A stretch of 64,000 bases of DNA, taken from Phycomyces blakesleeanus NRRL 1555(-) (lineage: Eukaryota > Mucoromycota > Mucoromycetes > Mucorales > Phycomycetaceae). Within the stretch, counting starts at the first letter, position 1; each line of letters starts with the position of its first letter. Both the position numbers and the translations under genes were made by a program. Shown one piece after another: positions 26,334-39,121 of the stretch. Below the pieces are notes generated by a model. It was not told the origin of the DNA, did no database searches, and saw only the letters and a program-made list of their open reading frames with translations. The DNA lies in the NCBI RefSeq assembly GCF_001638985.1, contig NW_017265137.1, positions 2,664,222 through 2,728,221 on the forward strand, read 5' to 3'.

Positions 26334-28287
26334 CCTGCTGCCTCATTGAAAATTTCATCTGATTTGAAGACCTAAACGATTTAAAAATATCAATGACTTA
26401 AACTATTCTGGATTAAAATGTACTGAAATATAAAACTATTACGAACGTATTGCGCAAGTCTTGTTATTCAATTGCTTGTAGTTCGATTGAAACATTTTTG
26501 CATATTCAGTTTGTCATTTTTGGAGCCCAATACGTAGCGTATTTATCCCAAAATCCCGTGCTTAGATTATTTAGTTTCTAAAAGCTTATTATTATTTGCA
26601 GCAAGTAGTATACCTTGATAATATATACTAACATCAAATAATGATTTTGGAGCAGAGACGACTCTTGCAAACTTATTAGTTTGCTTTTTTTTTTTTAAAA
26701 AAAAAGTTCCTGCAGTAGTTTCGTATAATGGTGGTTGGTCGCAATTTGATTGCTTTTTAAAATCGTTCAAGAATTTGGAATAATCAAAACTTCGAGTTGG
26801 GGTCATTCGACATCAGGGCTAGCCAGTTTTTGTACTTGTAATTTTTATGGAGTCCCAAGATTTTAGTTTTTCTATATTGCTTTTGAGACGGCAGGCTAGT
26901 TGATAGAAAGAGTAAAGAGAACTATAAAAGGGTAGGTTAAAGATTACAGTTACATTGCCATTTCTTTAAAGAAATCTATTGGACACGGCTCTTTCGCATT
27001 TATCTCACTTTGGTCAGGAAAGATAGTGTGAAGAGTTGGTTAATACGTAAGTCTCCATATATACCGCCAACCACACATCTCGGTCATTCTATTCACTCAA
27101 GTTTCCTCTCTCTCTCCCTTTCATTGCCATGGCGTGGGCCGTGGTAATGAGAATATGATAATGTCAGCTTCCCATTAAAACTCATTGTCATTGCATGGCG
27201 CATGACATTGAGTCTACTTTTTTTTTCATGTCTTCAACATGCCCTGCTCTCTCTTCTCGTTCTCGCTGCACTCTAGCATCTCTCCTAATCTTCCTCCATA
27301 CTGTATCATGTTTAACGTTAGGGTTTTCTCCCTAATAGAGCCAAGAATCCTTCATATTTGTCCTATCTCTTTAGGAAGACGTAACCACGAGAAGTGCTTT
27401 CTTGGCTTCTTACCATCTCCCACTTTAGAAAATAAAATAAGATCTCAAAAACATCATATATCAAACAAAATCCAAAACAAAAGCCCAGACATCATCTTTT
27501 GCTTCGCAGCAATAAAGGGCTTCTCACCATCTGAACCCCAAAGCTCCCTACAAACAAAAAAGAGAAGAAAAGAAACATACGGAGCTACGTTTATTATTTT
27601 AACGTTGAATACGTTGTCAAATTTATCAACAAAAAATCTCTTTGAGTAATTTCATACTATCCTTTAACATAACCAATGGAAGATGTCGTTTTTATTCTCT
27701 TTACAATAATTGGGTAACGGTGTAGAGTGGATTTCATCCCTGTAAATCATTTGCGACATCATAATAAGAGATAGGTAATCAATCGAATGACAACGTTTGT
27801 TATCAATTTATATTTTATTTCCTTCAGGCTCGAATAAAAATGATCTTCCCTCTCTATTTACTTCTCTTTTGCGTATGTTTCTTACAACATTAATCGTAAA
27901 GTTTGTCTCTGTAGGTTTAGGTTCACGCCTAGTTTTGGCATTAGTATATGGTTTGTGTAATGAAATAAAAACTTTCATTATTCCGTTATGTGTTGCCCGT
28001 TAAAGTATATCTTTTGGTTTGATATGGAAGCAGTTTAATATGCCTATTAAAATCGAAATCGTACACACCTTCATATTGCGAATGTATCTTTCGCAGAAGA
28101 AATCATTTGAATTAATCAAGCAAATCACAGACATCAAGATAATACTGTACTACACGGTGATTTATCAGTGTATATGCGCTCAGATACAAACTGTGTCCTC
28201 TGATTATGAGATAATAATAACAACAATATATACATGTATATATATATAGGGAGGGATATGTATTGTGAACTTTATTTTAGTTCTAAT
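26334..28287. other. Intergenic region without a supported gene
   Basis: Mixed AT-rich sequence with CT-rich tracts near 27100-27130 and 27240-27280. An open frame at 27239-27649 lacks any recognisable motif and has low-complexity ends. Confidence 0.45.
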
Positions 28288-29493
28288 CTATTCTACTACA
28301 GCCGGAGGTGCGCTTTGAGCAGTGGCACCATAACGGATGACAATACTCCTGATATTTTTGTAGAGCCTAGAGGCAGATACAGGTATATATGGCTCAGATG
28401 TAGGAGGAAGTAATAACTCATCTAGTTTTGCCGTAACTGCATACATGGCATCCCTTGTGTAAGGTGATAGGTAAAAACGAAGCCTTAAAAAGTGAATAAA
28501 TACAACCAAGGCGAGGATTGATGTCTGGAAACTTTGAACGAAGGCAAAATTGTAAGTTTAAAACTATATATCTAGAAGAAGAAGAAACAAGGATCAAATT
28601 GACTCACACTAGTACGCCGGCGATCAATCGTCCTAGAATACCGACAACTTCGGCGTAGGCTGCAATCTGCAAAGCTTTCTCATGATATTCATCTGTGTAC
28701 TGCTCAATCACCTCACGTGCATGCTTCACAGTTGGGTTGTCATTATTGGGGAAGAATACTGGTAAAAGAATGGTCCGAAGGTAAATAAACACATGGAAGA
28801 TCGAGAACGCAAAATAAGGCACCAGTGTAACTATTCGAAAGAATGAAATACAAAATCAAACCAATTCAATTCAATTCAATTCAATCCAGTCCAATTCACT
28901 TTCATCGTATTAGACCTAGATGTTGTTATATTTACCTGCCATGGGTTGGTAAGAATACCAATAGAAAGCCAAGGCAAAGTATTGGACGTTCTCATCACGA
29001 AAAAACTCTTTACTGAACCATGAAGAATCCTATGTCACAGATTAAAAATAAAAGTAATATTTGCTTGTAAAGAATGTTTGCGCACCTCCCCCTTGCCGAC
29101 GCCCTCCCTATCATCACACAATAAAAAAAATCAACCGCCTCCCTTCCTCATTACCATCAGCAGCAAACGGCCGAGGTCGAACTCATTAGTTTTCCAAAAG
29201 AGCACTTTACCCCTATGGATTTACTGATGACAACAGCATATGAAATCAAAACACCGATGTAGGCGCGTGTGTGGTAAATCGGATTGGCGTTGAGTGAGAG
29301 GGTTGATGAAAAATAGAGAGCAGAGTTGCAGACAAGACAAACATGACCACACCACCAATAGAAATGAGGATCCTAAAGATGTATAGTTTAGTAAAAAAAT
29401 AAAATACCAATTCTTGTGAATAAGGATTGCGGTCTTTTATTTTACCTTGAATGTCGCGGCTAGTCTTGTTTGTAAAGAGAGATGGTCCGTCAT
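28288..29493 (-). CDS. Pom33/TMEM33 family membrane protein of ER and nuclear pores
   Basis: The family shapes the ER membrane and helps place nuclear pore complexes. Model: complement(28288..28524, 28610..28830, 28936..29029, 29211..29372, 29446..29493), 253 residues, stop TAG; TMEM33 is about 247. Several membrane segments are visible: around YWWCGHVCLVCNSALYF, YIGVLISYAVVISKSIG, FALAFYWYSY and LVPYFAFSIFHVFIYLRT. A charged C-terminal tail with SRLYKNIRSI follows. Intron 4 needs a GTGTGA donor at 28609 to keep frame, because the stronger GTGAGT two bases later does not fit the next exon; this is the weakest junction. Intron 3 holds a CAATT pentamer repeat near 28858. The gene diverges from the PIH1D1 homologue with 155 bp between start codons. 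Confidence 0.88.
28858..28886. repeat. CAATT/AATTC pentanucleotide repeat in an intron
   Basis: About five imperfect CAATT units lie in intron 3 of the Pom33/TMEM33 gene. Confidence 0.75.
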
Positions 29494-29648
29494 CGTCAGA
29501 CCAGAAAAAAGAGAGACGTTGAGCTTATTACACTTTGAAGTTTGGTACAGACAAAGCCGAAGAGGTTAGCCTCCGACAGCGGTCACATATCTCAAATAAG
29601 ATGTTAAAGTTAAAAAAAAAAAAGAAAGAAACTTATAATTATCACACC
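29494..29648. promoter_or_regulatory. Shared bidirectional promoter, Pom33/TMEM33 and PIH1D1
   Basis: Only 155 bp separate the two divergent start codons, so the 5' UTRs and promoters must overlap or share elements. No individual motif is assigned. Confidence 0.6.
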
Positions 29649-30855
29649 ATGCCGACACTTGAAATACTCAAAGAAGGACATAACTCACTTGACATTTCAG
29701 GAGCTTTGAGAAATTCCCCACAAAACTTCGAAAGTCTTTCTGATGAAGACAAAGCTGCATTAATGAACCAACTGGCATCGAGCTTTGCCAATGATCCAAA
29801 GGCAATGGATCGTTTAGCTTCCAGTGCTTTAAATAACGTAACAGCAGATGACTTTGATACAGTGGCTGTACAGCCACATCCTGGTTTTGTCTGCAAGACG
29901 CATATCGTGAATTCCAAAAATCCAAAACATCCTGTTGGAAAAGTAGTTTATATAAACATATGTCATGCTTCTGAGATTCCTGAACCTACATTGGCGAGTG
30001 AAAAAGATATTCAAATAGCATTGAATGGAGACCCTGATTCTACTTATCGTGTTCCTCTCAGTATGGGCCAGGCAAGGACTGATAAAGATAATGGTAATAA
30101 AAAAGAAAATAAGAAATAAAACGATCATACACACAGTATTGGTGATCTCAATGAAGTATTTATTTAGCAGGTCGTCTGAATCTTATAATGGACTCATGTT
30201 TTCACACACGAGCATATATTCGAGCTGAGCGGGATCTGGAATATAGGCTGTATCTGTTAGAACTGTCGATAGAATACGTAGAGGATAACGAGAATGTGGT
30301 ATTAAGTCGAGGTAACTAATATTTGCTTTAATTTCATCGAAATAATATATATATATATATATATGTATATATTTTGCCTTTTTTATTAGAATTTACTATG
30401 CCCAATGTAATCTCCAAAGGACAGATACCCAAACGGATTCTACGTTTACCTAAACCATCTTTCATATCTTCTTTAACAATCGACAAAAAGAAAAGTGAGC
30501 TATATTTACCGTGGGAGTGTAAACCAAGATTTTCAGTATTTAAAGGCAACACCTTGATTGTCGTTATTCCGATGCCTACAGTAGTAAGCTTAATTTTGTG
30601 AAATATGAAGATCCAAAGAATGATAAAGTGATATTAATAAAGTTTGGTCCCTAGGATACCATGCTGTGGACACTAGACATTGAACCAAATGCTCTTATAC
30701 AAACAATACAGGGAAAATCATCAACAATCACTCTTCCTCATACAGTGGATGTTACCCATGTGGATAACTCGGCCGAGTTTTATAAGAAAAGCAAGGACCT
30801 TGTTGTTCGACTTACAATTGTAGCTACAAGTAAAATCAGGCAACAATATCTTTAG
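29649..30855 (+). CDS. PIH1 domain protein (PIH1D1/Nop17-like, R2TP cochaperone)
   Basis: PIH1D1-type proteins are the adaptor of the R2TP complex, which works with Hsp90 and Rvb1/2 in assembling snoRNPs, RNA polymerase and PIKK complexes. Exons 29649-30093, 30171-30311, 30390-30583 and 30655-30855 give 326 residues, stop TAG. Conserved PIH1 N-domain: VQPHPGFVCKTHIVN, KVVYINICHASEIP, YRVPLSMGQARTDKDN, then the second-exon segment ending in the EFTMPNVISKG turn. The C-terminal CS-like domain starts near LPWECKPRFSVF and ends with SKIRQQYL. The exon 3 donor was placed at GTAGTA|GTAAGC (stronger) instead of three bases earlier. Intact. Confidence 0.86.
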
Positions 30856-30943
30856 CCTTTAACAAGATTTTCATTTTTTATTTAGAAATAAATTGAATAA
30901 CAAGTATTTTGTGTATGTGTATGTAATTTTATTATAATTTTAT

Positions 30944-31936
30944 TTAGATGGTGGCAACGAATGATTGGACGGCTTGTGCCCTGTTCTCGTCACCACATTT
31001 TACAAGCAAATCTGCAAGTTTTGTCAATGCGTCTTTTGCATTCTCCTTCTTCTCAATTTTCTCGGTAGTCTTAATAAACTCCTCAGCAATCTGCGCAGCT
31101 TTCTCAATGGCGTTCTCATCATCAACATTTTCTGAAAAGCCATCTACCAATGTTGCATACATGTTGCCAGTCAGGGAAGATTTGTATAAAGGTGCCATAG
31201 CCAATGTAACCAATGCCTTGTCAAGTTCGTTAGCCTTGCAGAGTGTCTCAATAGTCTTTTCAAAGTCGCCACTGCTGGGGAAGAGGCCATAACGATAGCG
31301 ATCTCCTAAAAGCTTATATGCAATATCACCACGACCAACTTCACACACAGACTGGATCAGCTTGCTGGATGTGAATGGAGTTATTGGAAGACGCTTGTTG
31401 CGCCACTGTTCTACAAGCTTTGGCAACTTATCGGCCTCATCAGGCTGCTTGACATGCTGGAGCAGGTTGTTCAAGCGAGTCTCTTTGGGCATAGCATGTA
31501 GTTCTTTGGGGTTGCGAGTCTCGGAAACAAGAACGTCATAAAAAGAGTTGAATACGTTAGTATTGTGGCCAGAGTCGGGTGTATTTTCCATGCTGAGTTC
31601 TCTAGCAAGAGAGGCTTCAGCTGCTTTGACATCTTCAATGTCTAAAAATTCGGGATCGTTTTCATCCAATAGCTCAACTACACCCCCCTTTTTGTTCTTT
31701 GCCTTGAACACTTTGTATGTACATAGTAAGTAAGCTTTCAGTATGGGAATAGGATTAACTTACGAACAATGCTAGGTCTCAATGCATGGAAAGCGCATTG
31801 TTGTAAACGCAAGTTGGATGGGCGAGCCACTAAATTTTAAGTAAAAGCAAAATTTTAGCTTTATTGAATTTAATATTGATGGTCTGTGATTGAGCATACA
31901 AGGATAAGTAGCAGTTAGAAGTTTTCGGCTAAGCAT
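30944..31936 (-). CDS. Mitochondrion-targeted helical-repeat (PPR-like) protein of unknown role
   Basis: Model: complement(30944..31710, 31764..31829, 31900..31936), 289 residues, stop TAA. The two short first exons encode MLSRKLLTATYPLARPSNL and a further Arg/Leu/Ser-rich, acid-free segment, a textbook mitochondrial presequence. The mature part is acidic then alpha-helical with paired helices: LIQSVCEVGRGDIAYKLLGD, FEKTIETLCKANELDKAL, YATLVDGFSENVDDENAIEK, resembling PPR/TPR-type repeats. The C terminus is a charged coiled region ending FVATI. It might be a mitochondrial ribosome or RNA-processing factor, but I cannot tie it to a named family. Splice sites (GTATGC, GTAAGT donors) and frame agree across all exons. 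Confidence 0.75.
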
Positions 31937-32557
31937 TGAAAAGGAATGGTATACCTCAAAGAACTTTGAAGGGTTCAGAAAAGTAAACAAATTTTCTTAG
32001 ATCGGGGATTGAACTTTGAAAGGGCAAAAATAAATTATAGCATTTTCGACAGATTACAAAGTACACACTATAGGAAAATATTGAGTGGGTATTTTTGGTA
32101 GGCCATAATCTGACTGAGTTTTATTCTCGCTATTTTTGGTGCGATGAGATTGAGCAAAGGAATACCCTTTTTCGAAGATTTGGGTTCATTTCCCAAAAAA
32201 AAAATCCAATTTTTTTTAGTAAAAAGAGGGCAATTTCAGCATTTTTATAATGACAGATGTCTTTATTTTAACATAAATATGTGTTGAATAAAAGGCGTAT
32301 AAGTTGGTACAAGCTACTACTACTATTATAGTGCATATTTCTTGATAGATTTTCCGACCACTAATGCTCAAACATAATTGAGTATTAATTAAAATAGCTT
32401 GTACTTTCAATGAATTATTACTCATACACTTTTCTAGAAAGACATACATAAAATAAAGAAAAATAGTTTGATATAACAATGAAAAGAGTAAATATTTATT
32501 TAATATAATAAGAAGTATTGATATAGTAAAGATAATTAAATGAAGAAGATTTTTTTG
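31937..32557. other. Spacer marking the gene-rich to transposon-rich transition
   Basis: No gene seen. Holds CACTATAGGAAAATATTGAG near 32068, which resembles a CACTA-element terminus but has no partner nearby. Confidence 0.4.
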
Positions 32558-34719
32558 TTACAATAACCTAGCTCTATTTTTGTTTAAAGATATTCCAAGC
32601 TGCACTTGGTCATTCTCCATTCTTTGAGCAGCTTCTTCAGATGATATATTCTGAAGCTCCACTCTTTCGTTAACTGCACCGTATAGCTCTTTTCTTTTAT
32701 TAAAAAATCTCGACTCTTTTCTATCTTTTCTCCAAGAAGTACCATATCTTGCTCCAAGTTCTTGGATCAGGAAACTACCGTTGAAACCAACAGCATACTC
32801 TCTCCACACATCAGTTACAGATATTAAGTTTCTGTTCATGCAATATGCTGGAAATTGGCTTGGGGCTGGTGTGGCAGAGGTTAAAGAAATAATGAACGTG
32901 GCGGTGGAAGTAGTAGCAGTCGTAGTTGCAGTCGGTAAAGTGGAATTGAAATAGGCGCGGCCAAAAACATAAAAGTCTGTAAAATTTCGATCAAGTCTCA
33001 TAACAGCCTCATTCTGAGATGCTTGCCTTGCGCCCATTGCAAGCATAGTTGCTGTTACTGATCTAAGCCCTGCTCTTATGCTGGCAACCATGTCTGGCAT
33101 AACTAAATCAATTTTTCTGTTGGACACAAAAATCTCTTCATCTGATTGAATGGCTGAAAGAACTTGTTATTAAAAAATTTGGTATTCTCTAGTACTGACC
33201 ATAGTACAAGTCCACAGGTAGTAGTTGGGAAACCTCTTTTTTAAAAGAACGGAATTCTGAAAATAAATGATCAAGCTCATTAATTAGGCAGTTTTCTCAA
33301 ATACAATGTTCTCTTGTATATATTTACCTGTAAAAAAACCACCTGGAGATATGCGAGCAAGTTCAAAAAGTTTGGACCGGTTATGTCTTCTTATATTTCT
33401 TGATTAGCAAACTTCTGTTTCCAGGTTTCAATCTCGCAAAACATCATCATTTGAAGCTCTCTTGGGGGCTGGACGACAGCATGAGACAGAAAGAAATTTT
33501 TATTCTGCCCAGAAAATCGTGCCAATGCTTTCATAGCTTCAATTGGCAAGATCGATGTGTAACAACCCACCATACAACCAGTTTCCCTTCTGCCAACCAT
33601 TATCTGTTAGTCACCAGAAATGTTCTCCTGCACAATTGTGTTCAGTGCACTCTTGCAGTTCCCTTGCGTAACCTTGGAAGTGTGAAGTCCAACAGCTTTG
33701 AAATCCTTGGCAAATGTCTTGTGCTGGGCTTTGTACTGGATTGGCGTGAATCGATCCTCGTCTTTGAAAAGAGAGATTTCATATCATTTCTCATGGGAAG
33801 AAAAATTGGGAAACGGTTCATTGTCGTAATGAAACCGAAAAAATAAATTCATGGATAACGCACAAGCAGAGCAAACATCGACTTGAAAGTGGTGGGCAGA
33901 GGAACCATATTCAATCTTTCCGTGCTGATTGGTCTTGCCAAATGTGATTGTTGCAACTAGGGCGATGCACTCAGTTACTCCCTGGTTTTCAAGATTAAGT
34001 GAAAAAGGTCAGCAAGCTGCATTCTCAAAACGGTTTGACTACGAAAAAGCATCGAATGGCTAATTAGAAAGCATAGTCTATCTCTGCATCCACGAATGTT
34101 GCTTTTGTTGAGAAAGTAATGGCTGATCTTCTCCAGTTTCTGCCTTGTGTATCCATCATTGAGCGTATTTTTTCTACGGTCTTCAAAATTTGTTCTAACA
34201 GCTTGTGAACGTTTCTTACTCGAAGTATCCAAGAAAGCACGAACAAGAGATCCTCTAGCTACACCATTAGGGTTCCACCCAAGAGCTTTTTTCTTGCTAC
34301 ATATATCTGAAACTGCTTTAACATAAGCTAAGATAGACTCCCGGCCTAATGGTATGGGGGAGCCGTCTTCTGCCCTCTTCAATTTACACCCTCTCTTTAT
34401 AACATGATCCATTAAAAAGAAACTTAGTTTCTTATTGCTGGCAAGTTAATCATCTTCAAAGCATTTCTTATGGCACCATTGCCGTTTAGAATTTAAATAA
34501 AATAGGCTTAATAGTTTTTTCAACAAATAATATTATACATACTCTCCATTCTTCTTGCTTGGCAGCATATGCTTTTGAAGTATTCTTAGGGCAAAGCTCC
34601 ATATTTTGAGCTAAAACTAATTGGCTTCTAGTGTGCATTGCTGATCTGTTATCCATCATTCTCTGAAGACTTATGTTGTTGACCATAGCATTGGTACTGT
34701 TGTTGTTTTGGCCGTTCAT
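32558..34719 (-). mobile_element. Decayed Crypton-type element (tyrosine recombinase plus GCR1_C domain)
   Basis: Cryptons move by a tyrosine recombinase and lack terminal inverted repeats. Minus-strand order: N-terminal piece from ATG 34719 (KNTSKAYAAKQEEW, then an intron after GGAGA|GTATGT), recombinase core about 34412-33975 (LGRESILAYVKAVSDI, GYTRQKLEKISHYFL, SHSMLFRSQTVLRMQLAD), catalytic C-terminal block about 33700-33391 (CYTSILPIEAMKALARF, with the Tyr), and GCR1_C DNA-binding domain about 33127-32558 (DVWREYAVGF, RYGTSWRKDRKESRFFNKRK). The usual HxxR motif reads as HTSK, so the Arg is lost. In-frame TAA follows FEDD, ILKTRE and SGD, and more stops follow. Element ends cannot be defined without comparing copies. 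Confidence 0.82.
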
Positions 34720-35111
34720 TTGAGACTAGATATATAAAAACAAAACAAAACAAAACAAAACATGATATATGTAAGCATATATATTATAATATTTTTAAAT
34801 ACTTGGCTTTCCAAGTCATTGTAAGACTCATATATATGTACTTACAGCTCTTTATAGAAAAGCTCAATTTTTTATAAAAGTGTCTTGTTTATTAATTGTA
34901 ATTCACTCTTTATATATATATATTTCTTAAAAAGATTATTGTAACAGACTTGAGCTAAAAATACACCATGTAAATCTCTTATTATATTGCAATAAAAGAA
35001 GATCTTGAAAGTTGATAAGGCATTGTCAGGAGCCAATGTCTTTGTTTGTTAAAGATAAATCAATCTTAGACTTCAAATACCTTGCAAATAAAGATATCTT
35101 GGCTTTATTAT
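34720..35111. other. AT-rich spacer between Crypton and MULE
   Basis: Contains ACAAA pentamers near 34739-34760 and no coding signal. Confidence 0.4.
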
Positions 35112-35138
35112 TGTAAATCTTAGGGGACAGGGTGTTAC

Positions 35139-35150
35139 ACAAGCTTATAG
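35139..35150. repeat. LINE target-site duplication, left copy
   Basis: ACAAGCTTATAG, identical to 40447-40458, directly abutting the T9 run that is the LINE poly(A) tail read on the plus strand. Confidence 0.9.
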
Positions 35151-35319
35151 TTTTTTTTTGTATGGAGCGGAGCTCTGGTTTATTGGTGGGACTCTTGTCC
35201 AAAAGGCTTAAGAGGCGTCACAACTTGTTTTTGGGTTTTCTATTATCTATATGTTTTTGAATTTTTTGTGTTTTGTAAGGTGTAGAGAAAAAGAAAAAAA
35301 AGGCGAGTTGGCGAGATAT

Positions 35320-38300
35320 TTAGATAGGATATGGGCTTTGGTCAAGGTTTTCTTCAGCGTACAATCGAGAGAGCAAGGAGTTGGCTGTGGTTATAGCATT
35401 GGTAGCAATAAAAAGTGCTTGGTCAAAGACAAAGACCCAATGGTGGCGCCATACGGCCAAGAGAGCAGATCCAAAGATGGAAGCAGATTCTAGGGTGGGG
35501 TCAAGAGGAGGTGGGAAGGTAAACTTGTATAGTGCATTGTGAATGTCAGAGGTCTGAGAGGAAAAGCCAAAATGAGTGTGCCAAAAGGTTTTCCAGAGGG
35601 GGAGCTTGAGTGGGCAGGCAAAGAGAAAATGGTCCTGAGACTCATCAGTTGTACCACAGAGAGAGCAAGTGGCAGATGGAAACACGGTAGGGACACAATG
35701 ATGTAAGGCTGATCTACAAGAAATCTTGCAATGAAGCAACTGAAACCAGATGTTGCGAGAGGCATAAGGAAGAACAAAAGACCAGAACTGACGCCATTCG
35801 ATGGCACGTATATCCTGTTGCATATCCTTGGTAGAGAAAATGGCAACTTGACAAGAGGAACGATATCGGCGTGTGGACAGACGATTCCAAGAAAAGTTAG
35901 GAGATAGAGCAGACAAAAGTGGAGAGGGGTCAACTTCAGAGCCAATCCAAATCATCATGTCTGGGAATTGAGCCGTCAAGATACTCTGGGGAAGTCAAGC
36001 ACGAATTACAAAAGTATGAAGAAAGAGGGAGTGGTTATCTAGACGAAGGAAAAATTTGCAAAGGATTCTTGGAGACCAAGGGAAGGAAGACGAGAAATGC
36101 GGAGAAAGAACTTCCAAGTTTGGGTCAATCTCATAGGCATCTCTGATCTGGAGGTGACGCCAAGAAGAAGGAAAAACAGGGAGGCCGTGTGGGACAATAG
36201 TGGCAGAAGCCAAAGGAATATCCAGACAAGTTTCCAGATTTACCACAGTAGAATCAAAGTCATGAGGTAGGAGATTGCACGCGGCAAAGAGATTAAAGAA
36301 AGGACTGGTATACGAGTGAAAGCAACTGTGTCGGAGGTCAGGGAAGACAAAAGGGAGGAGAGGGTGAACATCAGGCAGGTGATGTCAAAGAAGGTGTATC
36401 AACCAAGGCAATACCAGACCCAAAGGAGAGGAAGGGGAGCGGAACAGAGGTCGAAGCCAACGAAGCTGAAGAGCACCTTGCTGTAACTTTGGGTTCAAAA
36501 CCCCTAATCCACCAAGTTTCATTGGGAGACATAAGGTGTCAAGTTTAACAGGTGGGAAGGTGCGGTGCTGAAGAAAATGGCCCATGAGAGATCGAACCTT
36601 TGTAAAAAAAGTTCCAGGAATGGAGACAACACGAAGGACGTGCCAAAGCTTTGACAAGATGAGAGAGTTTAAGACAGTAGAGCGACCATGGAAGGACAAG
36701 GCCCGGGAGAGGTGGACATGTGAAGCACGTTCTATCTTAGCCAGGACTTGTGAGCAGAAGAAATTTCTTTGAGGAATAGAGGAGATAATTGGAAAGCCAA
36801 GATAGTGAAGAGGTTCAGGGGAGCGACTGTCATGCCAATCAACAATCTGCAAACTATAAAGGGTATCCATCCAGTGAGGGTGGGGTTTGCCCAACAAAGA
36901 AAATGCTTGAGTTTTGTGAAGATTGATGTATGCATTAGAAGCAGAGGCATATGTGGTGAGGTGGTGCTGTAATCGGAACATATCTTGGATCTGTGGGAGG
37001 AAGACAAGAAGATCATCTGCGTAGGCCAGTAGCTTAATGGGCAGAGGGGAGGGTTGGTTGGGAGTACCTTGTATGTCGAATCCAGGAAAGTGTGGATCGT
37101 GTATGAGTTGGCGCAAGAGAGGCTCAAAAGCCAGGTTGAACAGAACAGGAGACAAGGGGTCACCCTGCTGGAGTCCGCGTGCTTGACTCAGAGGGCGAGA
37201 ATTGAAGCCACTGATGTTAATCTTAAGGTCGGACGAGAAGAAAAGATTAGAAACACAGGTTATAATGGAAGAAGGAAAACCAAATTTGACAAGAACTTGT
37301 TCAAGGTAGTCAGGGTGAACCTGATCGTAAGCCTTTTTCTGGTCTAAGAGAAGACCAATTCTAGAGTGACCAGTAAAATTGGCATGATCCATAACCAGCT
37401 TCGTAAGTATACCATTTTCAGCAATGAAGCGACTGCGGACAAATCCTGTTTGGTATGGGGATACCAGATCTCCAGCAGCTTTGACTATGCGCGCATTGAG
37501 AAGCCAAGTAAAAACCTTGGCATCAGCGTTGATCAGAGCAATCGGTCGCCAATTTTTCAGAGACAAAAGATCGCCTTTCTTTGGTAACAGAGAGATACAC
37601 GTGGTTTGCCAAGATGAAGGGAATTTGGCACCATTGAGAGCATCATTGTACACTTGGAGCAGTAATGCGGAGCAAGAAGGGTGATTGAATACAAGTTGAA
37701 GAATCTCATAAGGAAGGCCGTCTGGTCCTGGGCTGCTTGTTCTTGGAGAGTGGGACACTCCTTCTCATATGTCATCGATACAAAATTTGGCAGTCAATGA
37801 GGAACATGTATCATCAGAGAGGCAGAGGTCGTGGGGAAGGTGGTTGGGTAAATCGTCTATGGCTAATTGATCTATTGGTTCAGGTGTATACAGAACTTCA
37901 TAGAAAGCAGCGGCAGCGGCAGTCATGCCATCAGGCTCAGTGTGCAAGTGGTCAGTGATAGGATGGCGTAGATTGGTGATGTTCTTTTGGGTTTGACGTT
38001 CTGCAACTGTACGCTTGAGGTAGCCTGCAGAGATCTCTTCATTCTCCTGCCAGTGTTTTCCTGCGCGCAGAGCAAGGATTTCCACTCTCTCCAGTTGTAC
38101 TAGTTGTAGTTATCTTTCAATGATGGGCAATTGAAAGTTTTGAGCAGGTTGTAGTCTAAACTTGAAGATCAGTCTGTCACATTTACTTTGAAGGTAAGCC
38201 TCTAAAGTAGTGAGTGTCTGGGTGTGGCGTCTAGTGAAAGACTTGATGAAGATAGTTAGATTGTCTTTGAGTTTATCTCATTGATCTTGTGGAGACATAT

Positions 38301-39119
38301 ATGAGGGGAGTAGAGAGATGGAGGTAGAGATAAAGTCTTTGAGTTCATTGCAAAAGGTAGGGTTACAGGCAAGTCGAGGGTTGGCATGCCACAGTCCCTT
38401 CCCTGTTTGGTGGGTTGAGATGAACTTAAAAGTAACGGCTACCAGGCAATGATCAGACCAAGCCAGATATATGTAGGTCACAGACGAGGAATGTCAGCAG
38501 GGAGCGAGGTCAGGGGAGGCAAATATATAGTCTATGGAGGAGGCACTGATATTTCGATGAAAGGTTGGGGCAGGAAGTTTGCCACTCGGTGTGACACAAT
38601 CCACTAAATGGTTAGAAACGAAGTTAAGCCATTCAGAAGGGGCCTGATGAGGGGTAGCAGAAGTAGTGCGATAAGTATAATTAAAGTCACCCAAGAGTAT
38701 GAATGAAGATGGGAGAGGAGGAAGTAATGTGGGAGAGTCTAGAAGAGAGCGGAGGAAAGAAAAACATTCTCAGTAGGTTGCAGGAGCATATACAACACAT
38801 ACACAAAAAGAGGGAAAGATATTGTTAGCATGTATGACTGTAGCAGAGATACAGCGTCCACAAGGGCTAAAGAGCGGGTTTACAAAAGAAATGTGTGGAG
38901 AAAGGGAAACTAAGCCGCAATGTGGGGCCCATAAGGAGTCTTGGGCATGGAATTGAGTGTGAAAGGTCTGTTGAAGATGTTCAGTATTGGCATGGGTTTC
39001 TTGAAGGGCTAGTAAATCGATCCTGCAGGATCGAAGGTGTCTTATAAAAAAATGAGCATGTCTGTGGGTTGTTGGTTTTAACCAATCCACAGCAATTCAT
39101 AGATGCTATTTTAATCATA
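35320..39119 (-). pseudogene. LINE ORF2: AP endonuclease, reverse transcriptase, zf-RVT
   Basis: ORF2 starts MIKIASMNC at about 39119 and shifts frame within a few codons. Endonuclease: DLLALQETHANT, VVYAPATY, LGDFNYTYR, ASSIDYIFASPD, WSDHCLVAV. Reverse transcriptase 37758-36385: SSPGPDGLPYEIL, NWRPIALINADAKVF, GFVRSRFIAEN, LLLDQKKAYDQV, QARGLQQGDPLSPVLFNLAF, and the catalytic LAYADDLLVFLP. C-terminal finger near 35660-35610: CSLCGTTDESQDHFLFAC. Premature stops: TGA after PATY, LAPC, SPQDQ, CIDDI, IHLL and VIRA, plus TAA after IIER. Most can be explained by CGA-to-TGA or CAA-to-TAA changes. Confidence 0.9.
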
Positions 39120-39121
39120 GA

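Noticed and set aside
27239..27649. 136-codon open frame on the plus strand
   Set aside because: No recognisable motif, low-complexity ends and no splice-linked neighbours; likely chance.
32064..32090. CACTATAGGAAAA sequence resembling a CACTA terminus
   Set aside because: No inverted partner or target duplication in reach; could be a solo end or chance.
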